DNA of 64,000 nt from NCBI GenBank assembly GCA_016195265.1, contig JACPZW010000013.1, positions 62,001 to 126,000 of the forward strand. The letters run 5' to 3'. Positions 44,115 to 52,792 of the stretch are shown piece after piece (the stretch's first letter is position 1; each line of letters begins with the position of its first letter). This DNA comes from Acidobacteriota bacterium. GTDB lineage: Bacteria; Acidobacteriota; Vicinamibacteria; Vicinamibacterales; CAVVIG01. The notes below the pieces were generated by a model. The model searched no databases. It had not been told where the DNA came from and worked only from the letters and a program-made list of their open reading frames with translations. A program made the position numbers and the translations under genes.

Positions 44115-46157
44115 ATGATCTGGGCGATTGCCGGGCTGGCTTATTCGCTGGTCTACGCCGCGCTGGTGGCCGCCCTGGATGACGCGCACCTGCGGTTACT
44201 CGTCGGGAATGTGGCCCTCCTGCTTCCCCCGCTGGCGCCGCTGACCGTCGTCGTGTGGCGGCGGCGTCGCTGGCGCGGTCACGAGGCCGTGTATTGGGGC
44301 GCGATCGCCGCGTGGGCGCTGCTCTGGTTCATCGGCCAGATCGGATGGTCCAACGACGAGGTGCTGCACGCGACACCCAACCCGTGGTTCAGGTGGCACA
44401 TCATCCTGCAGCTCTGCGGATCCGCGTTGCCTCTCATCGCGCTCGTCGCGCGGCCACACCGGCGCGAGGCGCCCGAGAGGGCCGTGACCAGCGTCCTCGA
44501 CATCACGGTGCTCGTCGTGCTCACGGCGTTCTTGTACTGGTCGCTCATCATCGCGCCCGGCACCGAGCGCGCCCAATCGTCGATGGCGCTGCGGTCGCTG
44601 GCGATCATCGGCCCGCTGGTCCGGGTCGCCTCGATGGCGGGCCTCCTCTGGGCGGCGTGGGACGCGCGCCCTGGTCCGTGGACTGCGGTCTACCTTCGGA
44701 TGACTGCGGGCCTGGTCCTGGCGATCGCGCTCCTCACCGTCCTCTCAATGATGGTCGTCCGCGGCGGCTACCAGACCGGCTCGCCCGCGGACGTGGGCTG
44801 GATGTTGCCGTTCTTCTTCGCCGCGTGGGCGGCCGAGTCTGCGCCCGTGTCGAGTGTCGAGCGGCGCGCGGTGGCCTTGACGCCCGTCCGTCATTCGTCG
44901 CCCGCACTTCTGTTCGCCGCCATTCTGACCGTGCCGTTCCTCGGGTACGGACTCGTGTACTTCGCGCCGATGGGCGTCGTCATCGACCGCATGCGCGAGA
45001 TCGCGACCGTCGCGACGCTCGTGGGCGGCATCGCCTTGATCCTCGTCCGTCTGCGCGTCGAGCAGCACGCCGTCGAGCAGGCCAACGAGCGCGTCCGTCT
45101 GCTGGCGGCGGCGTGCGAGCAGGCCGTCGAGCTCATCATGATCGTCGCCGGCAACCGGATCGCGTACGCCAACGACGCGTTCTGCCGGGCCGTCGGCTAC
45201 TCGCGCGAGGAACTCGAGCACGTGACGCCGGTGGCGCTCGTTGCGCCGGAATCGCAGGCCGACGTCCCGGCGCTGCGCGAGCGGTTGCGCGAAAAACAGG
45301 CGGTGCGCTCGACGACGGTCATGCTGCGCCGTGACGGCAGCACGTTTCACGCGGACTGGACCGCGTCGCCCATTCTCGACGGCGCCGGCCGCATCACGCA
45401 CGTCGTCGGCGTCGTCCGCGATCTGACCGACGATCTGCGGCTGCGCGATCAGGTCGTGCGCAGCGAGCGGCTGTCGGCCATGAGCGAGCTCGTGTCCGGC
45501 GTGGCGCACGAGCTCAACGATCCGCTCCAGTCGATCGTCGGCACGGCACAGACGGTTTCCGGCGAGAGCAGCGATCCGGGACTCAAGAAGGACCTCGAGC
45601 GCGTGCGTCACGAGGCCGATCGCGCCGGGCGCATCGTGCGTAATCTCCTGACGTTCGTCCGCAAGTCGGCCGGAGAGCGCGTGCTGCTCGACGTCAACGA
45701 GGTCGTGCAGTCCGCCGTCAGGCTGCGCGCGTATGGCGTGGAGATTGCGGGCATCGAGGTCCGCGAAGAATACGCGCCCAACCTCGCGCTGGTCCTGGCC
45801 AACCGCGACGACATTCAGCAGGTCGTGATCAACCTGATCATGAACGCCCAGCAGGCGATGACCGGGAGCGGCGTCCACGGCGTCCTTTCCGTGCGGACGG
45901 CGATGGAGCAAGACGCCGTGATCGTCGAGGTGCGGGACGAGGGGCCGGGCATTCCACCGGAGGTGGCCGGACGGATCTTCGAGCCGTTCTTCACGACCCG
46001 GCCGGCCGGATCCGGTCCGGGGCTGGGTCTCTCGGTGGCGTTCGGCGTCGCATCGGCGCACGGCGGTACGCTCGAGCTCATACCGGTCGGGCGCGGCGCC
46101 TGCTTCCGGCTGACGCTGCCGGGCGGCGGCTTCCCAGGGCCGCGCGCGGTTCACTAG
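44115..46157 (+). CDS. Membrane PAS-domain sensor histidine kinase
   Basis: A 680-aa sensor with about nine N-terminal hydrophobic segments (roughly residues 1-310). A PAS domain follows (about 330-440, NRIAYANDAFCRAVGYSREEL), then the H-box ELVSGVAHELNDPLQSIVG, N-box VVINLIMNAQQAM and G-boxes VRDEGPGIPPE and GPGLGLSVAFG. No cognate receiver follows it. The divergent receiver lacks its Asp, so the phosphate target is elsewhere. ATG 44115 places the first membrane helix at the N-terminus. Confidence 0.92.
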   Translation: MIWAIAGLAYSLVYAALVAALDDAHLRLLVGNVALLLPPLAPLTVVVWRRRRWRGHEAVYWGAIAAWALLWFIGQIGWSNDEVLHATPNPWFRWHIILQLCGSALPLIALVARPHRREAPERAVTSVLDITVLVVLTAFLYWSLIIAPGTERAQSSMALRSLAIIGPLVRVASMAGLLWAAWDARPGPWTAVYLRMTAGLVLAIALLTVLSMMVVRGGYQTGSPADVGWMLPFFFAAWAAESAPVSSVERRAVALTPVRHSSPALLFAAILTVPFLGYGLVYFAPMGVVIDRMREIATVATLVGGIALILVRLRVEQHAVEQANERVRLLAAACEQAVELIMIVAGNRIAYANDAFCRAVGYSREELEHVTPVALVAPESQADVPALRERLREKQAVRSTTVMLRRDGSTFHADWTASPILDGAGRITHVVGVVRDLTDDLRLRDQVVRSERLSAMSELVSGVAHELNDPLQSIVGTAQTVSGESSDPGLKKDLERVRHEADRAGRIVRNLLTFVRKSAGERVLLDVNEVVQSAVRLRAYGVEIAGIEVREEYAPNLALVLANRDDIQQVVINLIMNAQQAMTGSGVHGVLSVRTAMEQDAVIVEVRDEGPGIPPEVAGRIFEPFFTTRPAGSGPGLGLSVAFGVASAHGGTLELIPVGRGACFRLTLPGGGFPGPRAVH

Positions 46158-46204
46158 AATGGGCAGTCTTCGCGGTGGACTTGGAATGGCGCTCGCCATC
46201 GAGC

Positions 46205-46257
46205 GAATCTGAGGACGCTTTGCACATCCTCAAATTCTCACATCCTCAACTCCTCAA
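46205..46257. repeat. CACATCCTCA word tract abutting the start of the LeuB-type gene
   Basis: GAGGACGCTTTGCACATCCTC is followed by TCACATCCTCAACTCCTCAA, ending directly at the ATG at 46258. It is the same word set as the right half of 10228-10360. Confidence 0.7.
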
Positions 46258-47379
46258 ATGCGCATAGCTGTCATCCCCGGCGACGGCATCGGCGTCGACG
46301 TCACGGCTGAAGCGGTGAAAGTCGTCCGGGCCGTCGGCGACGTGTTCGGCCGCCGGTTCGAGATCGAGACGCTGCCGTGGAGCGCCGATCACTACCTGCA
46401 GACCGGCGTCACGATCCCGCCGAACGGCTACGCGATGCTGCGCGACGAGTTCGACGCCGTGTTCATCGGCGCGCTGGGCGATCCGCGGGTCCCCGACAAC
46501 CGGCACGCCCGCGACATTCTTCTGGGCACGCGCTTCGAGCTCGATCTGTACGTCAACTACCGTCCGGTGACATTGCTCGATTCGCGGCTGTGTCCGCTCA
46601 AGGATCGAACGCCGTCTGACGTCAACTTCGTCGTCTTTCGCGAAAACACCGAGGGGTTGTACGTCAACGTCGGCGGCCGTTTCAAAGCCGGCACAGACGA
46701 CGAGGTCGCGATTCAGGAAGAGGTCAACACGTACAAAGGCGTGCACCGCATCGTGAAGCACGCGTTCGAGTACGCGCAGATTCGTAGCGCGACCCTTCGA
46801 CCGGCTCAGGGTCGCCCCGGGTTTCATCGAGGGGCGAGCCTTCCAGGCGAACGACGTCGCCGCGTCTGCATGGCCGACAAGAGCAACGCGATGACGCACG
46901 GGCACGCGCTGTGGCAGCGGGTGTTCAAGGATCTGGCGCCGCAGTACCCGGAGATCGACGCGCGTCACCTGTACATCGACGCGCTCGCGCTGCTGATGGT
47001 CCAGAATCCGTCGCAGTTCGACGTCATCGTCACCAATAATCTGTTCGGGGACATCATCACGGACCTGGGCGCCGCGCTGCAGGGCGGGCTCGGGCTCGCG
47101 GCGTCGGGCAACCTGCACCCCGGCAAGACGTCGATGTTCGAGCCCGTGCACGGATCGGCGCCGCCGCTGGCGGGGAAGAACGTGGCCAATCCGATGGGCG
47201 CGATTCTCTCGGCGGCGCTGATGCTGGAGTACCTCGGACTCGCCACGGAAGCCACTGCCGTCGAGGCGGCCGTGCAGCAAGCCGTCACCACGGGGCAGGG
47301 GACCAGGGAGATCGGCGGCACGCTCGGGACCAGAGAGACCGGCGACGTTATCGCCCGTGCGTTGCGAAGCCGTACGTAG
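46258..47379 (+). CDS. leuB: Isopropylmalate/isocitrate-type dehydrogenase with an in-frame repeat insertion
   Basis: An NAD-dependent beta-decarboxylating dehydrogenase of 373 aa. Visible motifs are IPGDGIGVDVT, NFVVFRENTEGLY, VCMADKSNAMTHG, the signature NNLFGDIITDLGAAL and FEPVHGSAPPLAGK. The sequence fits 3-isopropylmalate dehydrogenase, but tartrate/isocitrate relatives cannot be excluded. Between AFEYAQIR and RRVCMADKS there are about 22 extra residues (SATLRPAQGRPGFHRGASLP). They are encoded by a palindromic repeat element that keeps the frame. The word tract leaves no usual ribosome binding site. Confidence 0.85.
   Translation: MRIAVIPGDGIGVDVTAEAVKVVRAVGDVFGRRFEIETLPWSADHYLQTGVTIPPNGYAMLRDEFDAVFIGALGDPRVPDNRHARDILLGTRFELDLYVNYRPVTLLDSRLCPLKDRTPSDVNFVVFRENTEGLYVNVGGRFKAGTDDEVAIQEEVNTYKGVHRIVKHAFEYAQIRSATLRPAQGRPGFHRGASLPGERRRRVCMADKSNAMTHGHALWQRVFKDLAPQYPEIDARHLYIDALALLMVQNPSQFDVIVTNNLFGDIITDLGAALQGGLGLAASGNLHPGKTSMFEPVHGSAPPLAGKNVANPMGAILSAALMLEYLGLATEATAVEAAVQQAVTTGQGTREIGGTLGTRETGDVIARALRSRT
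46784..46850. repeat. Palindromic element inserted in frame in the LeuB-type gene
   Basis: GCGACCCT (46789-46796) pairs perfectly with AGGGTCGC (46808-46815) around TCGACCGGCTC. A second stem, CGCCCC with GGGGCG, follows. The region corresponds to the extra residues in the dehydrogenase. It resembles the CCTTCGAC-GCTCAGGG class of interspersed palindromes. Confidence 0.65.
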
Positions 47380-47381
47380 TA

Positions 47382-47440
47382 CGTAGGCCGGATCCTTTTC
47401 GGACCCGGCTGTCCGGCGGGTCCGAAGGACCCGCCCTACG
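47382..47440. repeat. Double GTAGGGCGGGTCC-type hairpin, intergenic
   Basis: CGTAGGCCGGATCCTTTTCGG at the left is nearly the reverse complement of the right part ending GGACCCGCCCTACG. Smaller hairpins lie within each half. It starts two bases after the LeuB-type stop and may terminate that transcript. It is the fullest copy of the hairpin family. Confidence 0.8.
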
Positions 47441-47461
47441 CAAGAAACGCAGGAGTTGCAA

Positions 47462-48310
47462 ATGCAGATTCGAACGGTGGGCGTGTTGGGTTGCGGGTTG
47501 ATGGGATCGGGGATCGCGCAAGTGTGCGCCGCAGCTGGTTACAAGACGATCGTCCGCGAGGTCGATGACAGCTTCCTGCAGAAAGGCCTGGGCCGCATCA
47601 AGAAGTTCCTCGAGGACGGCGTCGCGAAAGGCAAGGTCGCGGCCGAGGCGCGCGACGCGACGCTCGGCCGCTTGACGGGGACGGCGTCGATCGACGCGCT
47701 GAAGGATTGCGATCTCATCATCGAAGCGATCATTGAAAACCTCGACGAGAAACGTCGCACGTACGCGGCCGTCGAGCAGCTGGTCAAAGATCACACGATC
47801 CTCCTGTCGAACACGTCATCGCTGTGCATCACCGAACTGGCGGCGACGACGAAGCGGCCCGATCGGTTCGGCGGCCTGCACTTCTTCAATCCGGTCCCCC
47901 TGATGAAGCTCGTCGAAGTGATTCGCGCGCTGACGACGAGCGACGAGACATACGAGACGGTGTTCGCGTTCGCGCAGACGCTCGGCAAGGCGCCGATCAC
48001 CGCGCCCGATCGGCCCGGGTTCATCGTCAACCGGCTGCTCGTGCCGTATCTGCTCGATGCCATCCGCGCGTACGAGCACGGCCTGGGCACGATCGAGGAC
48101 ATCGACAAGGGGATGACGCTGGGGTGCGGCTACCCGATGGGGCCGTTCACGCTGCTGGACTTCGTTGGCCTCGACACGACGTACTACATCGCGAACATCA
48201 TGTTCGAGGAATTCCGTGAGCCCGCGTACGCGCCGCCGCCGCTGCTGAAGCGGATGGTGCTCGCCGGCCGGATGGGCCGAAAGAGCGGACAGGGATTCTA
48301 CAAGTACTGA
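47462..48310 (+). CDS. hbd: 3-hydroxyacyl-CoA (3-hydroxybutyryl-CoA) dehydrogenase
   Basis: This NAD-dependent enzyme oxidises L-3-hydroxyacyl-CoA in beta-oxidation or butyrate metabolism. The 282-aa protein has a Rossmann motif VGVLGCGLMGSGIAQVCA, the catalytic His region GLHFFNPVPLMKLVEV and the C-terminal GYPMGPFTLLDFVGLD. AGGAG at 47451-47455 is 6 bases before ATG 47462, favouring it over TTG 47456. It stands alone, without thiolase or acyl-CoA dehydrogenase genes beside it. Confidence 0.94.
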   Translation: MQIRTVGVLGCGLMGSGIAQVCAAAGYKTIVREVDDSFLQKGLGRIKKFLEDGVAKGKVAAEARDATLGRLTGTASIDALKDCDLIIEAIIENLDEKRRTYAAVEQLVKDHTILLSNTSSLCITELAATTKRPDRFGGLHFFNPVPLMKLVEVIRALTTSDETYETVFAFAQTLGKAPITAPDRPGFIVNRLLVPYLLDAIRAYEHGLGTIEDIDKGMTLGCGYPMGPFTLLDFVGLDTTYYIANIMFEEFREPAYAPPPLLKRMVLAGRMGRKSGQGFYKY

Positions 48311-48365
48311 CCGACGACGGGTGACCTCGTAAGTGACCGTGAGTGTCTACTTGAGCAGATGGACC

Positions 48366-49000
48366 ATGCTGGATCGCCGTACTTTCATGTCGTTCATCGC
48401 CGCTGCCGCGGCCGTGCCGCGCGCGGTGTGGGCGCAGGCAGGCTCGAAAAAAGTGGCGCTGTATGCCAGCGTGGGCGCGGTCCTCACGCAATATGATGTC
48501 GACGTCGATGGCTTGACGCTGACCGCGCGCGGCAGTGTGACGCTGCCGGCCAATGTGCAGTACGCGTGGCCACACGTGTCGCACCGCGTTCTCTACGTCG
48601 CGACGAGCAGCAGCGCGGCCGGCACGGGGCCGGCCGGTACCGTCCACCACGTCAGCGCGTTTCGCATCGATCCAACCAGCGGCGCGCTGACGCCCCACGG
48701 CAGCCCGATTGCGCTGCCGACACGCCCGATTCACATCACTACCGATGTCCCGTCGGCGCACGTGCTGGTCGCCTTCAACCATCCGAGCGCGCTGCGCGTC
48801 TACCGCATCAACAGCGACGCGACGCTTGGCGAGGAAGTGCAGCAGCCGGGCGCCTTCGATTTCGGGATTTACGGTCACCAGGTGCGCGTGTCGCCGAACA
48901 ACCGGCTCGCGATCCTCGTCGCCCGCGGCAACGATGCCGCGAACAACACGCCTGAGGATCCGGGTTCGCTGAACGTATTCAACTACCGGGATGGAGTGCT
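48366..49000 (+). pseudogene. Truncated lactonase-type beta-propeller (YbhE/PGL family)
   Basis: The first about 210 codons look like an exported lactonase/6-phosphogluconolactonase-like seven-blade propeller. They comprise a leader with RRTFMSFIAAAAAVPRA, ASVGAVLTQYDVDVDG, ALPTRPIHITTDVP and GHQVRVSPNNRLAILVARGND. Homology stops near FNYRDGVL, about half of the normal length. The frame then runs into unrelated sequence, giving an Arg/Ser-rich tail up to 49208 that overlaps the next gene. It is probably a remnant left by a deletion. Confidence 0.75.
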
Positions 49001-49048
49001 TTGTGAGAAGAGGGCCCACCGAAGTCGGCTCCCGGCTCACCCGGGCTC

Positions 49049-49054
49049 TATAAT
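49049..49054 (+). promoter_or_regulatory. TATAAT box for the small gene at 49061
   Basis: A perfect TATAAT ends 6 bases before the GTG at 49061. It lies just after the lactonase truncation point. Confidence 0.55.
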
Positions 49055-49060
49055 GGCCCG

Positions 49061-49360
49061 GTGCGCCAGTCAACCGCCGCATCCCGCGTGGCGATTCTCA
49101 CGTCTGACACTACTGCCGACATCGAGCAGCGCCAGGTCGACTCGTGGCGGCGCCTCTCGCCTCGTGAAAAATTGGAGATCGTCAGCGACACCACTCGCGC
49201 GGTGGTGAATCTCTCCCTGGCTGGAATTCGCCGTCGCCACCCTCAGGCATCCGAACGCGAGTGCTTCCTGCGATTGGCCGCCATCCTGCTCGGCGTGGAT
49301 ACGGCTCTGCGCGTCTATCCCGATGCCGCGCAGGTGACTGACCTCCGCGGCCCGTGCTGA
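49061..49360 (+). CDS. Small partner protein of a nucleotidyltransferase pair
   Basis: A 99-aa mostly helical protein (LSPREKLEIVSDTTRAVVNL, ASERECFLRLAAILLG). Short proteins of this style commonly precede AbiEii-like nucleotidyltransferases in two-gene cassettes; the function, possibly toxin-antitoxin-like, is unproven. GTG 49061 directly follows a TATAAT box, and the stop overlaps the next GTG by 7 bases. It seems intact although its partner is broken. Confidence 0.65.
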   Translation: MRQSTAASRVAILTSDTTADIEQRQVDSWRRLSPREKLEIVSDTTRAVVNLSLAGIRRRHPQASERECFLRLAAILLGVDTALRVYPDAAQVTDLRGPC

Positions 49361-49599
49361 GCGACCCCGTCGTTGTCGCGCTCAGCGTGGCCGCGATCCT
49401 CGAGGCGTGCGGACTCCGTTACCTCGTCGGAGGATCCCTCGCCAGCTCGATGAGCGGGGAGCCACGGTCGACCTTGGACGTCGACATCGTGGTCGCGATG
49501 ACGGAGCCGGATATCGGGAAGGTGACCGATGGGCTGCGGGTCGAGTTCGACGTGGACGAGCAGGCGGTCGCGTGTCCGACACGCTCGCCGCGGTGCTGA
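49354..49599 (+). pseudogene. Truncated nucleotidyltransferase (AbiEii/MNT-like)
   Basis: An 81-codon frame with the N-terminal part of a nucleotidyltransferase: YLVGGSLASSMSGEPRST followed by LDVDIVVAM, which matches the GG/GS and DxD active-site strand. Homology ends around FDVDEQAVA (about 49567), where the sequence continues as a kinase C-lobe in another frame. Normal family members are two to three times longer, so this is a fragment created by a deletion junction. Confidence 0.7.
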
Positions 49600-50616
49600 C
49601 GCGCGAAGTGGACTGGACGAAGCTGCCGTCCACGACACCCCCGCGGATCGTCGCGCTCCTGCGCGACTGTCTCGTGCGGGATCCGAAACAGCGCCTGCGC
49701 GACATGGGCGAAGCGCGTCGCGTGCTCGATCAACTCATCACCGGCGTCTCCAGCAGTTCGATGATCGCGCCGGCCTCGTCTTCGATCACAGCGTCGGCCC
49801 CGCCCGCGGCCGTGTGGCGCCGCGCGCTGCCGTGGGCGATCGCCGGTCTCGCGACGGCCGTGGCGGCCGGCGCCGCGTGGCGGTCAGTGAGCGTGAAGCC
49901 GATCGCCAGCCCGGTCACGCGATCGCGCGTGACCTTCAAGGAAACGACGCTCCTCATCGATGTGTCGCGCGACGGCACGAAGGTCGTGTACGCGCGCGCG
50001 GCTCATCTCGAAGTGCGTCACGTCGATCAATTCGATGGGGTGACGCTGCCAGGCACAAGTGACGCCGACGCGTCGGTGTTCTCGCCGGCGGGCGACTGGA
50101 TCGCATTTGGGGCCGGGGACGGCAAGATCAAGAAGACGCCGTCGGCCGGCGGCCCGATCGTGACGCTGACCGACGGCTCGCTCATCAACGGCGCTACGTG
50201 GGGCGACGATGACACGATCGTGTTCAGCGGCGCCACGGGCCTGATGCGCGTCCCGGCGTCAGGCGGCACGGCGGAGCCGTTGACGAGAGTGGACAAGGAC
50301 AAGTGGGTCGTGGACTTGGCGCGAGGCACGCCGACGCGTCTGACGTTCGGCGGCGCCAACGACAATCCGATCTGGACGCCGGATGGCCGCACCATCGTCT
50401 ACGGCGGAAACAAAGACGGCAAACCCGGACTCTACAAGGTGCCGGCCGACGGCAGCGGACAGCCGCAGTTGATGCTGGCCACACTCGGGCACCACGTTTG
50501 GCGTCGCGCCTGACGCCCAGCATTTCCTCGTGGAGACGATCCCGAGCAGCGCCACGATCGTGACCGTGACCAACTGGTTCGATGAACTGCGGCGCAAGGC
50601 GCCAGCGAGGAAGTAG
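49571..50616 (+). pseudogene. Ser/Thr kinase-TolB gene, N-terminally deleted and frameshifted
   Basis: The frame begins inside a Ser/Thr kinase: VSDTLAAVLTREVDWTKLP and LLRDCLVRDPKQRLRDMGEA are the end of the C-lobe. A membrane segment (about 49810-49880) and TolB/WD40-like blades (SRDGTKVVYAR, NPIWTPDGRTIVYGG) follow. The kinase N-lobe, catalytic loop and activation segment are missing. The first frame stops at 50513, while the normal C-terminus (SATIVTVTNWFDELRRKAP) is read +1 from about 50500 to 50616. The propeller is also shorter than in intact relatives. Confidence 0.75.
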
Positions 50617-51472
50617 CGATGCGCAGATCAAAGACATGCTGGCGCTGGTGCCGGCGATGGGCTACCGCTCGGTCGCCGCCGTCATCGGCCATGACCAGGG
50701 CTCGCCGCTCGCGGGATGGTGCGCGTGCGCGCGCCCCGACGTCTTCAAGGCGGTCGCGATGATGAGCGCGCCGTTTGGTGGACCGCCGACGCTGCCGTTG
50801 AGTACCGCAAACGGCCCGCGACGTGCGGCTCCAGGGCCGGACACGATCTACGACGACCTCGCGAAGCTGACGCCGCCGCGCAAGCACGACCAGCGCTACT
50901 ACCAGACGCGCGAGGCCAACGAGAACATGTGGCATCCACCGCAGGGGCTCCACGCGTTTCTGCGAGCCTACTACCACGTGAAAAGCGCTGACTGGCAAGC
51001 GAACCATCCCGCGCCGCTCGCGGCGCGAACCGCGAGCGAGTGGGCTAAGCTGCCGCGCTACTACGTCATGGACCTCGACAAGGGGATGGCGGAGCAGGTG
51101 GCGGCCGAGATGCCGTCAGCCGCGGAGATTGCCGCCAACCGCTGGCTGACAGAGGCGGAGCTGGACGTCTACACCGAGGAATACGGCCGTACCGGATTTC
51201 AGGGCGGGCTCAACGGCTATCGCGGCAGCCCGAGTGACGTGGACCTTCAAGTCTTCGCGGGACGCACCATCGATGTCCCGTCCACGTTCATGGGCGGGAA
51301 GAGCGACTGGGGCGTGTATCAGAATCCGGGCGCGCTGGAGCGCCTCGAAAAAACGGTCACGACCAGATACAAGGGCACGCACCTCGTGGATGGCGCCGGC
51401 CATTGGGTGCAGCAGGAACAGCCGGCGGTCCTGGGCCGGCTGCTCATCGACTTCCTCAAGGCCGCGTCTTAG
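50617..51472 (+). pseudogene. N-terminally truncated epoxide-hydrolase-like alpha/beta hydrolase
   Basis: An open frame runs from 50582 to 51472, but its first residues come from the kinase tail. Hydrolase homology starts near DAQIKDMLALVPAMGYRSV. The nucleophile elbow GHDQGSPLAGWCA has an Asp nucleophile as in epoxide hydrolases, and the catalytic His is in DGAGHWVQQEQP. About 90 N-terminal residues, including the oxyanion HGxP loop, are absent. It may still be translated from the internal ATG, but is unlikely to be active. Confidence 0.7.
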
Positions 51473-51564
51473 TCTAGAACCCGTAGGTGTCGACGCTACT
51501 TCAAGCGCCTGCGTATCATCGAGCCAGTCTGATCGCCTCACCGCCTATGATCCGTCCACACGCT

Positions 51565-51660
51565 AGCGACCTCTGGCTGTCGGCGTCGTTGTTCCTGAAA
51601 ATGCTGACGGGCCTTCAGGTGTTCACGGGCGAAACGGTATCGCTCAGCGAGTCGATCGGG
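51565..51660 (+). pseudogene. Short Ser/Thr kinase relic
   Basis: About 32 codons read SDLWLSASLFLKMLTGLQ then VFTGETVSLSES. They correspond to kinase subdomain IX-X (consensus style ADIWAFGVVLYEMLTG...F.GETVSDT), with decayed residues. No further kinase sequence surrounds it. The remaining gap 51473-51643 contains nothing else clear. Confidence 0.5.
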
Positions 51661-52792
51661 CCGCCCACGGCGGGCGGATGAGCAGCTTCGGGTCCGCCTC
51701 CTTCTTCGGCACGAACTTCTGCGTGCGTCCGTACTGGTTGTCGCCGCCGTAGAGAATCCCGCTCGAGTCGACGGTGAACGTGTGGACCTCGAGGTACCCA
51801 TCCGGCAGTTCCTTTGGCACCATCCACGTGTAGAGATGATTCCCGTGGAAGTCGAGCTTGGTGAAGCGGAGCGGATTGAGATCCGTCATCCAGAGGCTGT
51901 CGTCGTTGACGATGAGGTCCAGCGGCAGCGAGAAGCCGGGGAACGCTTCGACGAAGTCCACCTTCGCGGGATCGGCCGTCGCTTTAAAGACGTTGATCCG
52001 GTTGCCTGACCGATCGAGCGCGAAGATCCGTCCCTCGGGGCCGACGGCGATCGCGTGCACACCGCTGAACTGGCCCGGGCCCTTGCCGGAGCCGCCGAAC
52101 TCCGCGATGTAGTTCATCTCTTTGTCGAGAATCATCACGCGGTGGTTGTCCAGGCCGTCGGCGACGAGAATCCTGCCGTCGGGAAGAAACGCCACGTCCT
52201 GCGGCTTGCCGAAGTGCGTGCCGTCCGTGCCCTGCACGTTCTTCTCGCCGAGCGTCTTCAGCAGTTTGCTCCCGTCATTGGAGAAGACGTAGATCGTGCT
52301 GAACGTTTCGTTGACGACCCACACGCGATGCTCGGGATCGTACGGGCTGATGCGCAGCCGATGCGGCCCCGGGCCGGACGATCCCTCACACAGCGAATCC
52401 CACTGCGTCCACCGCTCCTTGACGTTGCCGTTCGCGTCGAGCGTGTAGAGGCAGTTGCGCCAGACGCGACCGGCGGTGGCGCTGAGCACGTTGACGCCAA
52501 TCGATCCCGCAAACCCAGCGAAACCGGGAGGCACCAGGTTGGGCAGCCGGAACTCGCCGCGTTGCAAGACGAAGATGCGGTTGGGCGATTCCGCGAAGAC
52601 GCCCGAATTGCCCCCGAACGTGAAGCCTGGTTCGGAGAACGGCTTGTGCCAGGCGCGGACGATGTCGTACGGGCTCGGACCGACCGGGCCCGAGATCACG
52701 CCCGGCGTGGACTGTGCCAGCAGTGTGGTAACGCTCGCGATCAGCGCCAGGACGGCCGCAGCGGTCGCGGTTCTTCGGCTCGTGGTTGTCAT
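51644..52792 (-). CDS. Exported NHL-repeat six-blade propeller protein
   Basis: A 382-aa protein with a signal peptide (about residues 1-26, LALIASVTTLLAQ). NHL-type blades follow: FGKPQDVAFLPDGRILVADG, DNHRVMILDKE, FSGVHAIAVGPEGRIFALD and NRINVFKA. The layout resembles peptidylglycine amidating-lyase-like propellers, though no catalytic assignment is possible. Its ATG overlaps the stop of the exported crotonase gene, so both are probably co-expressed. A paralogue lies at 55717-56691. Confidence 0.85.
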   Translation of the reverse strand: MTTTSRRTATAAAVLALIASVTTLLAQSTPGVISGPVGPSPYDIVRAWHKPFSEPGFTFGGNSGVFAESPNRIFVLQRGEFRLPNLVPPGFAGFAGSIGVNVLSATAGRVWRNCLYTLDANGNVKERWTQWDSLCEGSSGPGPHRLRISPYDPEHRVWVVNETFSTIYVFSNDGSKLLKTLGEKNVQGTDGTHFGKPQDVAFLPDGRILVADGLDNHRVMILDKEMNYIAEFGGSGKGPGQFSGVHAIAVGPEGRIFALDRSGNRINVFKATADPAKVDFVEAFPGFSLPLDLIVNDDSLWMTDLNPLRFTKLDFHGNHLYTWMVPKELPDGYLEVHTFTVDSSGILYGGDNQYGRTQKFVPKKEADPKLLIRPPWAARSTR

